Source: Streptomyces halstedii (lineage in GTDB: Bacteria > Actinomycetota > Actinomycetes > Streptomycetales > Streptomycetaceae). Taken from it: a DNA stretch of 64,000 bases. The notes beneath the pieces are model-generated. The model did no database searches. It saw nothing but the letters and a program-made list of their open reading frames with translations, and was not told the origin of the DNA. A program made the position numbers and the translations under genes. Within the stretch, counting starts at the first letter, position 1. Each line of letters opens with the position of its first letter. Shown in pieces: positions 43,520 to 52,140 of the stretch. The stretch spans positions 17,163-81,162 of the forward strand of contig JOAZ01000030.1 of NCBI GenBank assembly GCA_000720535.1, written 5' to 3'.

Positions 43520-44275
43520 GTGTGCACGATCGTCGCCCGCTGGCACGGTATGGACCGCTTCATCGCGGATGACGAGCGGAGGACCTGGACGTCGCTGCAG
43601 TGGGCCGATCACGTCGAAGAGGCCCTGTTGGAGCACCCGTTCGCGGCCAGCCCCGGTGACGACCGGGCGGCGATTCTCCATCTCGATGTCCGTCTGCACC
43701 CGGATGACCGGGACCTGACCGGGCTGGAGTGGGCCGAAGTCGCGCACCGGCTCGCGCGGACCGCCGGCATCGAGATCCCCGGCAAGGAAAGCGGCTGCGC
43801 GTGGATCGCCGTCCAGGCCCGGCCCGGGCGCCTCGACCTGATCGCCAACCTGATCCACCTCGACGGCGCGTGGCACGCTCCGCCCACCGACGTCCTGCGG
43901 CGCCTCGTGGACGAAGCCCGCCGCATCGAACAGGACCTCCACCTGATCTCCCCGGTACGCACCGGGCCCACAACGCGGCCCGCCCTCCGGATGGCGCCGA
44001 CGGCTTCGGCCCAGCTCGCGAGCGTCCTCACTCAGCTCGCCGACGAACAGGCCGGTCCGCTGGCCGCAGTCCGCGGACTCATCGAGCACACCGCGCACCG
44101 GTTCGCCCGCCAGTCCGAAGCCGTCGGCACCGACACCGCTCACCGCCTGGAGCTGCTCGCCCGCCGCCTGCTCGCCCTCCAGCAGGACCTGCACACCACG
44201 GCCGCTCAGATGGCCCAGGCCCGGATCGCCGCCGTGCCACCCTCACCCCCGCGCAGCGCCCACCGATCACCGTAG
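43520..44275 (+). CDS. Degenerate relaxase-like protein
   Basis: GTG 43520 starts CTIVARWHGMDRFIADDERRTWTSLQWADHVEEALLEHPF. The centre (ILHLDVRLHPDDRDLTGLEWAEVAHRLARTAGIEIPGKESGCAWIAVQARPGRLDLIANLIHLDGAW, read in parts) follows the plan of Streptomyces mobilisation relaxases. There the equivalent stretch reads R-H-A-D-D-H-x-H-I-V and holds the catalytic metal histidines; here it is QARPGRLDLIAN and lacks them. Helical C-terminal section (ADEQAGPLAAVRGLIEH...LELLARRLLALQQDLH). It may bind oriT or the relaxosome without nicking. The assignment rests on pattern recall and needs a profile search. Confidence 0.5.
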   Translation: MCTIVARWHGMDRFIADDERRTWTSLQWADHVEEALLEHPFAASPGDDRAAILHLDVRLHPDDRDLTGLEWAEVAHRLARTAGIEIPGKESGCAWIAVQARPGRLDLIANLIHLDGAWHAPPTDVLRRLVDEARRIEQDLHLISPVRTGPTTRPALRMAPTASAQLASVLTQLADEQAGPLAAVRGLIEHTAHRFARQSEAVGTDTAHRLELLARRLLALQQDLHTTAAQMAQARIAAVPPSPPRSAHRSP

Positions 44276-44288
44276 GACAAACGTCTCA

Positions 44289-44687
44289 TTGCCCCTCGCC
44301 GAGCGCATTCGGGAGGCCACAACTACGGACGCGACAGCCGAGGCACTGACCGAGCTGACCACCGCCCACGACGGCATCCTCGCCGCGTTGGATGAAATTC
44401 TCACCGCCACCGCCGACTTCCACGACGGGCTCGGCCAGGCAGCCGACCCCCACATCGCGCGGCGGCTGCGCTACCTCGCCGACGAGCACCTGTGCGTCAT
44501 CCGCACTGACCTCTCCGACACCCGCAACGCGCTCGCCGACCGGCACGCACCACACCCCGGGCCGCAACACCTGCAACGGAGAGGTCCCCGCCACCGAAAG
44601 CGAGCGCTCCGCCGTGTGCGCCAGCCCGCCCCGCCGCGCGCGCTACCTGCCCCACCGCCCGCGGTGGCCGCTGGACTGCGCCGCTGA
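44289..44687 (+). CDS. Small helical protein, 132 aa
   Basis: TTG 44289 starts 13 bases after the relaxase-like gene. The first 85 residues are helical (AERIREATTTDATAEALTEL, HDGILAALDEILTATADFHDGL, ARRLRYLADEHLCVIRTDLSDTRNALADR) and the tail is basic and low-complexity (RRGPRHRKRALRRVRQ). A helical, basic-tailed partner beside a relaxase-like gene fits an auxiliary DNA-binding or MobC-like role; no known domain was recognised. Confidence 0.5.
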   Translation: MPLAERIREATTTDATAEALTELTTAHDGILAALDEILTATADFHDGLGQAADPHIARRLRYLADEHLCVIRTDLSDTRNALADRHAPHPGPQHLQRRGPRHRKRALRRVRQPAPPRALPAPPPAVAAGLRR

Positions 44688-44710
44688 CTCCCACCTCGCC
44701 CAAGGACACC

Positions 44711-45460
44711 ATGCACGACCACGCCACCTCCGAGCGCCTCGCCTCGTACGCCGACGTCCTCGCCAGCGAACTCCCCGACACCTGGATCAGCTCCCCCGTC
44801 CCGGCCCACGCGAAGGAAGACCTCGCCGACCGGATCTGGGACCTGGACCTGGTCGCCGACTTTCTCGCCGAACACCCTCTCCAGCTGGCCGCCGTCCTAA
44901 GCCGCCCGGACGGCGCCCAGCTCGTCGTCCTTGACCGGCATGACGAGCGTGACGGATTCCTCATCGCCGCAGTCGCCCCCGGCGCCCTGCCCGACGAGGC
45001 GTACCGCGCCGTGCCCGAACCCAACGGCATCGCCTTGACGGACGACCCGTTCCTGAGCGCCGAGCAGGTTGCCGGCGACCTGCTCGGCCGCTACGACACC
45101 GCGCTCGCCCAGGTGCGGCACAACGCCCTGGGTGGCATCCAGCACTCCCAAGCTGACCGGGTCGTCCTGACCTGGCAGCCGGACGGAAGCGTCGCCACCG
45201 CGCCCGTCGACGGCCGCGCCGGAGAGGTCCTCATCACCAACGGCTTCGTCCAAGACCCGCAAAGCGGCATCTACCGCCTCAACAGCGACGATACCCAGGC
45301 GCAGGCACGTGCCCTGCGTGAGATCGGCCCGCAGCTGGAGGCGATCGGTATCGGGACCGCCCTTCAGCATCTCGCAGGCCGGGCCGCACCCACGTCCGCT
45401 CCGGCCGCCGTACCGCCGGTGCCGGCAGGTATCCGCGCGCCGGCGGGCCGAGGGCGATGA
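44711..45460 (+). CDS. EPNGIA-family hypothetical protein (second copy)
   Basis: ATG 44711 follows CCAAGGAC. It shares the layout of the 28546 protein: N-terminal SYADVLASELPDTWISSPV, a central VPEPNGIALTDDPFLSAEQVAGDLLGRYDTALAQV, and a beta-rich C-terminal half (GEVLITNGFVQDPQSGIYRL). Function unknown. It is the third gene after the relaxase-like gene, while the first copy lies in the conjugation operon, so the family may contribute to transfer. Confidence 0.6.
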   Translation: MHDHATSERLASYADVLASELPDTWISSPVPAHAKEDLADRIWDLDLVADFLAEHPLQLAAVLSRPDGAQLVVLDRHDERDGFLIAAVAPGALPDEAYRAVPEPNGIALTDDPFLSAEQVAGDLLGRYDTALAQVRHNALGGIQHSQADRVVLTWQPDGSVATAPVDGRAGEVLITNGFVQDPQSGIYRLNSDDTQAQARALREIGPQLEAIGIGTALQHLAGRAAPTSAPAAVPPVPAGIRAPAGRGR

Positions 45461-45847
45461 AGCAGACGGCGGCCTCCATACCGCCGAGTCCCACCCGACC
45501 CCCAGCCTCCCGCCGCCGTTGAGCCCGGTACCAGCCAGCGCCAACTCCCCCTCGCACCGGCCCGTTGCCCACCCCGAAAAACCGGGTGGCCCCGCCCCGC
45601 TCTGGGGCCGCCCCGCCCCGCTCGATTCCCGGAGAAACCCGTAGCCCGCACGCCCCCGCCCATCAGCCACCGGCTCAAGCCCCGCCTCGCAACCGCTCTG
45701 TTTCGCCGCTACCTGCGCGCCTGCATCCTGGCCGGCTCCGACCGTGCCTCTCTCCCCTGGCCGGTGCTCGCCCGGGGGCCGTCCTCGCCGAGACGCAGCG
45801 CGTCGGACAGCGCCACCACCACTGACCGTCCACCGACCCGGAGGAGC
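45461..45847. other. Gap with possible gene remnant
   Basis: No complete gene is supported in these 387 bases. One frame, in frame with the next gene, contains ISHRLKPRLATALFRRYLRA and CILAGSDRASLPWPVLARGP with good codon use and no start codon. It might be a decayed small gene or a 5' extension of the next gene. The ribosome site GGAGGAGC precedes ATG 45848. Confidence 0.35.
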
Positions 45848-46231
45848 ATGTCCCACCCCGCCCCCTGCCCGGTTGAACTGGCCGACGACATCACCCGCCG
45901 TCTCGACCAACTCGCCGACCACCTTTCTCAGCTTCCCCCGCCCCAGGCCGCACGGGTCATCGCCCGCATTCTCGATCCGGATGCCGGAGTGCTCGGCGGC
46001 ATCACCCACCTCGTCATCACCGGCAGTGTGTTCGCCAAGGACCAGGCCGAACGCGGTCTCCTCCCCCCGGAGGTGTGGCTCGCTCTGGGACGCGCCTCGA
46101 ACGAACTGCACGACATCGCTCTCGACCTGGACGAACACCAAGACACCTTGCGGCAGGTCGGCACCCAGCCCTCCACTACTGCGGCCAAGCCTCCGGTCCC
46201 CGCACCGCTCGTGGTCCGGCGGCGCCGGTGA
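45848..46231 (+). CDS. Small hypothetical protein, 127 aa
   Basis: ATG 45848 follows GGAGGAGC. Helical protein (VELADDITRRLDQLADHLSQLP, AARVIARILDPDAGVLGGITHLVITGSVFAK, VWLALGRASNELHDIALDLDEHQDTLRQ) with a Pro/Arg-rich tail. Its stop overlaps the GTG of the DUF317 gene that follows, so they are coupled. Family unknown. Confidence 0.55.
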   Translation: MSHPAPCPVELADDITRRLDQLADHLSQLPPPQAARVIARILDPDAGVLGGITHLVITGSVFAKDQAERGLLPPEVWLALGRASNELHDIALDLDEHQDTLRQVGTQPSTTAAKPPVPAPLVVRRRR

Positions 46232-47034
46232 AGAAGCGGAAGCAGTGGTCCGGCTGGGGTCCGGGGGAGCAGGCCGAGCAGCATTACCTGGTCCAGCCCC
46301 GGGCCCTGGCCGGCGGCGGGGACGTCCGGCACGTCTCGGAGTTCCTGCGCGCCTCGGGGTGGCGGGACAAGTCCAAGACAGGCGGCCCCCTGCACATGGA
46401 AAGCCCGGACCGCACCCTTCGTGTCGCCTACGACCCTTACGTCCTGCCCGGTGGGTGGACCATCCACGGCAGGGCGGACGGGGCGGACGGGGAGTGGGCG
46501 GCTCACCTGGGTCGGCAGACGCCGGTGGAGATCGTCGCCGGTCTGACCGACGCGCTCACCCGTCCCCGCTCCGCCCGCGCCCCCAACGTCTGGGCGCCTT
46601 TGAAGGAGCAGGAGTGGGACATGGGTTTCCAGGGCGATCACTACATGGCCACCAGCCCCGACGGCACCGCATGGATGCAGTACCACCACAGCCCCGACGG
46701 CTCGGCAATGTGGTGGACCGGGGCGAAGGACCAGCAGGGCAACGGCTGGACGGCCACCTTCACGCCGAACACGCCGATGCACCTGGTGCAAGCCTTCTCG
46801 GCCGAACTCGCCGGTCCCGATCCCGTGATGCGCCCGCGCGGACGCGTCCCCATGAGCGCGCAGATCCGTACCTGGTCGGTCTCCGTCAAGCCCTCCCAGC
46901 TCAGCGCGTGGCAACAGGCCCGAATCACGGCCGCCCGCGCCGCCGCTTGGGCCCGCAACAGCGCGCAAAGCCCCCGGCCCCACACCAACACCCGCCCGTA
47001 CGCCCCGGCCGGCGGCACCCGGACCCGCCGCTGA
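46228..47034 (+). CDS. DUF317 protein
   Basis: GTG 46228 overlaps the prior stop (GTGA). The 268-residue protein has two DUF317 half-domains: LVQPRALAGGGDVRHVSEFLRASGWRDKSK...GGWTIHGRADG...EWAAHLGRQTPVEIVAGLTDAL, and VWAPLKEQEWDMGFQ...TSPDGTAWMQYH...NGWTATFTPNTPMHLVQAFSAELA. The internal pseudo-repeat and the PVEIV/PMHLVQAF helix ends are the family signature. Basic tail. Unknown function, plasmid-specific. It is the first of three DUF317 genes here interleaved with small helical genes. Confidence 0.75.
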   Translation: MKKRKQWSGWGPGEQAEQHYLVQPRALAGGGDVRHVSEFLRASGWRDKSKTGGPLHMESPDRTLRVAYDPYVLPGGWTIHGRADGADGEWAAHLGRQTPVEIVAGLTDALTRPRSARAPNVWAPLKEQEWDMGFQGDHYMATSPDGTAWMQYHHSPDGSAMWWTGAKDQQGNGWTATFTPNTPMHLVQAFSAELAGPDPVMRPRGRVPMSAQIRTWSVSVKPSQLSAWQQARITAARAAAWARNSAQSPRPHTNTRPYAPAGGTRTRR

Positions 47035-47060
47035 CCCACCTGCCCATTCCAAGGAACCCG

Positions 47061-47417
47061 ATGCCCGCACCCACCCCGGACACCATCCGCACCCTGACCG
47101 AAACACTCTCCAACCTCACCAACTACCTGCGCGAGAACCCCGACCCCGCACAGGCCCTCGCGCTCGTCGAGCCGCTGGTCCACGACTACACGGGCGCCCC
47201 CGTCCAGATAGCCGACACCCTGCGCGCCCTCGTCCGCGCCCTGCAGGACCACCCCGAGGCCCCCAACATCCGCCACACCGACTCCCTCTTCCAGGAGTTG
47301 CTCGGCGCCGCGTCAGAACTGGAGGACCAGCACACTCTCCACTACGCGCTTGAGGACATTCGCGCCCTCTACCCCCGAAGCTGCACCGGCGAACCGGGAT
47401 GCGCCCGGTGCCGGTGA
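47061..47417 (+). CDS. Small helical protein, 118 aa
   Basis: ATG 47061 follows AAGGAAC. Helical, acidic protein (DTIRTLTETLSNLTNYLREN, AQALALVEPLVHDYTGAPVQIADTLRALVRALQDH, LFQELLGAASELEDQHTLHYALEDIRALYP) ending in GEPGCARCR, a CxxC-like site. Its stop overlaps the next GTG. It pairs with the DUF317 genes; partner role possible. Family unknown. Confidence 0.55.
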   Translation: MPAPTPDTIRTLTETLSNLTNYLRENPDPAQALALVEPLVHDYTGAPVQIADTLRALVRALQDHPEAPNIRHTDSLFQELLGAASELEDQHTLHYALEDIRALYPRSCTGEPGCARCR

Positions 47418-48232
47418 GCGAGCGGCAGCTCGCCGCCTTCACGCACAGGCACGCCACCCAGCTTCCGTTCGACACCAGCCCGCGTCACCTGGCCGGCCCC
47501 GGGGATGCCCGCCACGTCACCCACGGCCTCGCCGCCGCCGGATGGACCTGCACGTCCGACCCGCTCAGCCCCGAGATCGTGCTGCGCAGCCCGGACCACC
47601 GCTACAGCATGCAGTTCGCCCCGCAGTCCGCCACCTCCGCATGGTGGCGGCTGCAGGCCGAACCCACCCGCACCGAGCGGGGCTGGTACGCAGAGTTCGG
47701 CGAACTCGTCCCCGCCGAAATCCTGGGCCGTCTCACCGACGCGCTCATCGCCCCGACACCCACCGAGCACGCCGACCCGTTCCAGGCTTTGGAGTCGGCG
47801 GGATGGGCTCTCGAATCAGAGACCACAGCCCACTCCCCCGACGGAATGTGCCACGTACACCGGCCAACGGACGAAGGCGTATGGAGGTCGTCCTGGCGCA
47901 TCGAGACCTGCGAGCCCGGGTTCGAAACGCCGATGGGGCCCCGGATCTGGCACGCCTTCGTCGACGAGTCCATGCCCGAACACCTCGTCTGCGCCTTCGC
48001 TGCCGCACTCGCCGACCCTGCCCCGCTCCAGCGCGCCATGTACGACCAGACCGCCCACTACAGCGCCGTACAGAGCCGGAGCCCGCTCACGCCCGAGGAC
48101 GTCGTCGCAGCCCACAGCACCCGGCTCGACGCCATCCGAGCACAGGCCCGCGCCGCCCGCCGACAGCAGCGGGCCCAGCCCGCAGTCACCCCGGCCACGG
48201 CCTGTGCCGTCCGCCCGGCCGTTCGCCGCTGA
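47414..48232 (+). CDS. DUF317 protein
   Basis: GTG 47414 overlaps the stop of the previous gene (GTGA) and is preferred to the ATG at 47399. The protein of 272 residues contains FDTSPRHLAGPGDARHVTHGLAAAGWTC and RGWYAEFGELVPAEILGRLTDALI, then DPFQALESAGWALESE...HSPDGMCHVHR...PEHLVCAFAAALA. Both DUF317 halves are complete. Unknown function. Confidence 0.75.
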   Translation: MSERQLAAFTHRHATQLPFDTSPRHLAGPGDARHVTHGLAAAGWTCTSDPLSPEIVLRSPDHRYSMQFAPQSATSAWWRLQAEPTRTERGWYAEFGELVPAEILGRLTDALIAPTPTEHADPFQALESAGWALESETTAHSPDGMCHVHRPTDEGVWRSSWRIETCEPGFETPMGPRIWHAFVDESMPEHLVCAFAAALADPAPLQRAMYDQTAHYSAVQSRSPLTPEDVVAAHSTRLDAIRAQARAARRQQRAQPAVTPATACAVRPAVRR

Positions 48233-48251
48233 TCCCAACAGGACCCTCACC

Positions 48252-48824
48252 ATCTCCGCCGACCACACCGCACACCGCAAGCTCCTCCGTCACCTCGACC
48301 GCTACCTGAGCGACAGCAAGAAGATCCTCGACGCGTGGGACGTCTACTCCGACGAACACACCGACCTCGACGGCTGGCCCCACGACGACCACGCCTACGG
48401 CATGCGCGCCAACCAGCGCGACGCCGACACCGCCGAAGCGTTCGAGGACCTCCGCGACAGCGCCCGCCACCTGCTGGCCACAGCCGAAGTACAGCTCGGA
48501 AACCTCCCCGCCACCGCGGTGCAGAACCGCTGGGTCTACCAACTGGGCGTCCTGCAAACCGCCCTCGACCGGCTCGACGAACTGCACGAGCAGTGGCGGG
48601 AAACCCGCGACAGCCTCCCCGCCAACGCCAAGCCCGGGACCCCTGTCTTCGATGACGCACTCGCCGAGCACCACGCCGAATCGTGGAGCTACCTCGACGA
48701 CTGGGCCTGTCACAGCCAGGCCCTGCGCGAGATCAATTCCACCGCCCGGAACATCCCCTCGCCCCTGGCCCCGCCCCCGACCACGGTCCCCGCACCTGGC
48801 CGGCGGACGCCCGTGCGGAGGTAA
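48252..48824 (+). CDS. Hypothetical helical protein with ATC start
   Basis: About 190 residues (SADHTAHRKLLRHLDRYLSDSKKILDAWDVYSDEHTDLDGW, AFEDLRDSARHLLATAEVQLGNL, WVYQLGVLQTALDRLDELHEQWRETRDSLPA, WSYLDDWACHSQALREINSTAR). No ATG/GTG/TTG starts it; the ATC at 48252 lies eight bases after AGGA and is the best start. Mostly helical, perhaps a bundle. Followed by a DUF317 gene. Family unknown. Confidence 0.5.
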   Translation: MSADHTAHRKLLRHLDRYLSDSKKILDAWDVYSDEHTDLDGWPHDDHAYGMRANQRDADTAEAFEDLRDSARHLLATAEVQLGNLPATAVQNRWVYQLGVLQTALDRLDELHEQWRETRDSLPANAKPGTPVFDDALAEHHAESWSYLDDWACHSQALREINSTARNIPSPLAPPPTTVPAPGRRTPVRR

Positions 48825-48826
48825 AC

Positions 48827-49606
48827 GTGTCCCCGAGTTCCGAGACCGTCGAGGTCGACTTCATCAGCCCGCGCCACCTCGCCGGCGGCGGCGACCCCGC
48901 CTGGATCACCGTTGCCCTCCACCGAGCATGCGGCTGGAGCCACGGTCACGACCCCCTGATGCCTCGCGTCCTTCTCTCCAGCCCCGACCAGAAGGCCCTC
49001 CTGCGCCTGGAGCCCGACCCCGTCGACCAGTGGTGGATCCTGCACCACGCCGCAGAGCCGGACAGGCCCGCCTGGTACGCGAGCTTCGGCGCCGATACGC
49101 CAGTCGAACTCATCGCCGCCGCTACCGACGCCCTCACCGACCCGGCCACGCCGACGGACGCGTCCTCCAATCCGTACGAGCCCCTTCTGCAGATCGGCTG
49201 GTCGCCCACCTCCACAGACAACGGCCTCGCGTCGCCCGACGGCACCGCGTACCTCCAGCGGCTGGGCAGCGCGGAAGACCCGGGAGCCTGGTTCGTCACC
49301 GCCACCCTCGCCCCGAACCGGCCGGTGTGGCAGGCCCGCTTCAGTGAGCACACCCCCACCCGACTCGTCGCCGCGTTCACCGCTGCACTCGCCGACCCGA
49401 AGCCAGTGGCGCGAACCGGCAGCTTGCGCAGTCTCCCGACCCGCGACCCGCAGATCATCACTCGTAGGACCACGGACGTGCACGCCGAACTTCTCGCCGG
49501 GGCACTGGAAGAACGCGTCGGCTCCCTCGCCGCCCGGCATCCCGCACCGCCGACGAGCCCGGTCCCCTCACCGCAGCAACCGCCAAGGAACCACCGCAGC
49601 CGCTGA
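48827..49606 (+). CDS. DUF317 protein
   Basis: GTG 48827 has GGAGG five bases upstream. The protein of 259 residues contains VDFISPRHLAGGGDPAWITVALHRACGWSHG and PAWYASFGADTPVELIAAATDALT, then PYEPLLQIGWSPTSTDNGLASPDGTAYLQRL...PVWQARFSEHTPTRLVAAFTAALA. Textbook DUF317 with both halves. It precedes the VirD4 gene by 31 bases. Confidence 0.8.
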   Translation: MSPSSETVEVDFISPRHLAGGGDPAWITVALHRACGWSHGHDPLMPRVLLSSPDQKALLRLEPDPVDQWWILHHAAEPDRPAWYASFGADTPVELIAAATDALTDPATPTDASSNPYEPLLQIGWSPTSTDNGLASPDGTAYLQRLGSAEDPGAWFVTATLAPNRPVWQARFSEHTPTRLVAAFTAALADPKPVARTGSLRSLPTRDPQIITRRTTDVHAELLAGALEERVGSLAARHPAPPTSPVPSPQQPPRNHRSR

Positions 49607-49637
49607 TCCCCCGTCCCCGTCCGGAAGCACTTAGCCC

Positions 49638-51428
49638 TTGCCCCCCTCCTCCAACAGCAGCAGCACCGAGGGATATGACCTTCTTCTGCGCCTCCTCCTC
49701 GGCGTGCTCGCTGTGGTTGTCCCCCTGTCCCACCTTGCCTGGCTGACTGGCAACATCACCGCCTACCTCAACGGCACAGGCTGGGCCCCCTACCAGCCGA
49801 CCAACTCACTACTTCACCCCGACCAGGTCTGGCCCCACGTTGGAGAAACGTCCCTGCTGATCGGGGCCCGCATCGTCCCCGTACTCCTGTTCCTGGCCCT
49901 TGGAACGGCGGGGGGTGTCCTGTGGGTCCGGTACAAGAATCGAGGCGGCGGCCGGAAGAAGGTCACCGACATGGCCAAGGCCCGGGACATCGAGCCGCTG
50001 ATGGCCAAGGCGATCACCGACAAGGCCCGTTCCTTGCGCCCGAGCCTGAAGGACGCCAAGCACATCGCCGCGAGGGACACCGGCATCCTCCTCGGTAACC
50101 TCCAAGGCAGCCGTCACGAGGTGCGGATGGGTTTCGAAGATGTCGCCGTCGCGATCATGGCCCCCAGGTCCGGCAAGACCACCTCGCTCGCCATCCCCTC
50201 CATGCTCAACGCGCCCGGCCCGGTCCTCCTCACTTCGAACAAGGCCGCCGGAGACGCCTTCACCACCGTTTATGAGGGCCGGGCGGCGGCAGGGACGGTG
50301 TGGACCATGGACCCGCAGCAGATCGCGCACGCCCCCCGCGTGATGTGGTGGAACCCCCTCGCCAGCGCGAAAACCCTCGACGGCGCCGGGCGTCTGGCTG
50401 GCCACTTCCTGGCCGCCTCGGTGGACGCCTCCCAGCAGGGTGACTTCTGGTCGAAGGCCGGGAGCAACATCCTGTCTCAACTTCTGCTGGCCGCGGCGCT
50501 CGACGAGCGGCCGATCACCGACATGATGCAGTGGCTCGCCTTCCCCGCCGACCGCACCCCGCTCGACATCCTCCGCGACCACGGCTTCGCCGCCGTTGCC
50601 ACCCAGCTCAAAGGGACCGTCGAGGGGCCGCCGGAGACGCGCGACGGCATCTACGAGACCGCCCGCCAGTATGCCGCCGCCCTGCTCAACGCCGAGATCG
50701 CCGCGTGGGTGACGCCCCAGAAGGACGTCCCCGAGTTCCGGCCCGCCGACTTCGTCACCTCCGCCGACACCCTGTTTCTGCTGAGCAAGGACGGCGGCGG
50801 CGGGGCCTCGGCACTGATCGCGGCATGCGCGGACTCGGTGATGCGCGCCGCCACCGCCCAGGCCGAGCGCGTCGGCGGACGCCTCGACCCACCGATGCTC
50901 GCGATCCTCGACGAGGCCGCCAACGTGTGCAAGATCAGCGACCTTCCGGATTTGTACTCCCACCTCGGCAGCCGCGGCATCATCCCCATCACGATCCTCC
51001 AGAGCTACCGCCAGGGCCAGAAAGTCTGGGGCGACGCCGGCATGGACGCCATGTGGAGCGCCTCGACGGTGAAGGTCATCGGTTCGGGTATTGATGATCC
51101 CGACTTCGCCGACAAGCTCAGCCGTCTGATCGGCGACCACGATGTCGAGACCATCTCGGCTTCGCACTCGGAGTCCGGCAAGTCGACCTCGGTGTCGATG
51201 CGGCAGGAACGGATCCTGCCCGCCGACGCGATCCGCGCCCTGCCCAAGGGCACCGCGCTCTGCTTCGCCACCGGCATGCGCGCCGCCATGCTCGACCTGC
51301 GCCCCTGGTACCGGGAGCCCGGAGCGGAAGAACTGTCCGCAGCCTCCGCCCGCGCGTCAAAGGCGATCACCGACCGCGCCGTCGCGAAACACGCGCCCAC
51401 ACAGGCCGACTTCGGGAAAGCCGCGTGA
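49638..51428 (+). CDS. VirD4/TraG-type coupling ATPase
   Basis: A 596-residue protein with two N-terminal membrane segments (LLLRLLLGVLAVVVPLSHLAWL and IVPVLLFLALGTAGGVLWV). The ATPase core has Walker A APRSGKTTSLAIPS near 175-188, Walker B PPMLAILDEAANVCKI near 420-430 and a late ITILQSYRQGQKVWGD. These match type IV coupling proteins. It would recruit the relaxosome to the channel made by the 18.8-26.7 kb operon, although it lies 23 kb away. TTG 49638 start. Confidence 0.88.
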   Translation: MPPSSNSSSTEGYDLLLRLLLGVLAVVVPLSHLAWLTGNITAYLNGTGWAPYQPTNSLLHPDQVWPHVGETSLLIGARIVPVLLFLALGTAGGVLWVRYKNRGGGRKKVTDMAKARDIEPLMAKAITDKARSLRPSLKDAKHIAARDTGILLGNLQGSRHEVRMGFEDVAVAIMAPRSGKTTSLAIPSMLNAPGPVLLTSNKAAGDAFTTVYEGRAAAGTVWTMDPQQIAHAPRVMWWNPLASAKTLDGAGRLAGHFLAASVDASQQGDFWSKAGSNILSQLLLAAALDERPITDMMQWLAFPADRTPLDILRDHGFAAVATQLKGTVEGPPETRDGIYETARQYAAALLNAEIAAWVTPQKDVPEFRPADFVTSADTLFLLSKDGGGGASALIAACADSVMRAATAQAERVGGRLDPPMLAILDEAANVCKISDLPDLYSHLGSRGIIPITILQSYRQGQKVWGDAGMDAMWSASTVKVIGSGIDDPDFADKLSRLIGDHDVETISASHSESGKSTSVSMRQERILPADAIRALPKGTALCFATGMRAAMLDLRPWYREPGAEELSAASARASKAITDRAVAKHAPTQADFGKAA

Positions 51429-51567
51429 GCCGCATCCGCCTGCACCCGGTGCCGGTCCACTCCCGTGAGACGGAGGACTGCGCGCGCCTGGCAACTGAAC
51501 GCCGGCCGCCTGCCTCGGGCCAGATAACACACCCCTCCCGGCCACCTCGCCCGCTTCCTGTAGGCCC

Positions 51568-52140
51568 CTGAGCAAACGTCTCGCCCTAACCGCCTGCGGG
51601 ACGGACTGGGCGAACGCGAATCACACTCCTGGAGATGACCTGCACATCTACGAACCCACCGACCTCGATGACATGTCCCCGCGCCACGCAGTTGATGCCG
51701 TAGCTGCGGACATACGCGACCACCCCATCACCGTGGACGGCACCGGCCTGTTCAACGCCACGCGGCACATCGGCCTGCTGTGCCACCTCACCTCGCGCAT
51801 GACCGCCGACGCCGAGTACCAGCTCGCCCCGAACATCACCGGCCTCCCGCCCGCCGACATCCTGGGTACGGCCGCCGGCCACCTCGGACGGGCCCTAGCC
51901 CACTACGCACAGGCCCTCACCCCGCTCATCGCCCTCACCACCACGGGGCAGCACAGGCTCCAGCGCAAGCTCGACTCGCTCGACCACCACAGCCGCCTGC
52001 TGTCCCATCTCGACGACGCCGGGCGGGCCCTGACCGCAGCCCGCACCTCGCTGGAGGCACCGCAGCCTCCCGCTGCTCCCTGCGCACCCGCTCCGGCACC
52101 CTCCACAGCGCTCGCACCTGCTGCCCGGCGCCGCGCATGA
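51568..52140 (+). CDS. Hypothetical protein with CTG start
   Basis: The frame from CTG 51568 (SKRLALTACGTDWANANHTPGDDLHIYEPTDLDD then SPRHAVDAVAADIRDHPITVDGTGLFNATRHIGLLCHLTSRMTA, read in parts) runs to 52140. ATG 51673 is the only standard start and would remove the folded first 35 residues. Helical second half (LGRALAHYAQALTPLIAL, LDHHSRLLSHLDDAGRALTAARTSLEA). The stop overlaps the following ATG. Function unknown. Confidence 0.5.
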   Translation: MSKRLALTACGTDWANANHTPGDDLHIYEPTDLDDMSPRHAVDAVAADIRDHPITVDGTGLFNATRHIGLLCHLTSRMTADAEYQLAPNITGLPPADILGTAAGHLGRALAHYAQALTPLIALTTTGQHRLQRKLDSLDHHSRLLSHLDDAGRALTAARTSLEAPQPPAAPCAPAPAPSTALAPAARRRA

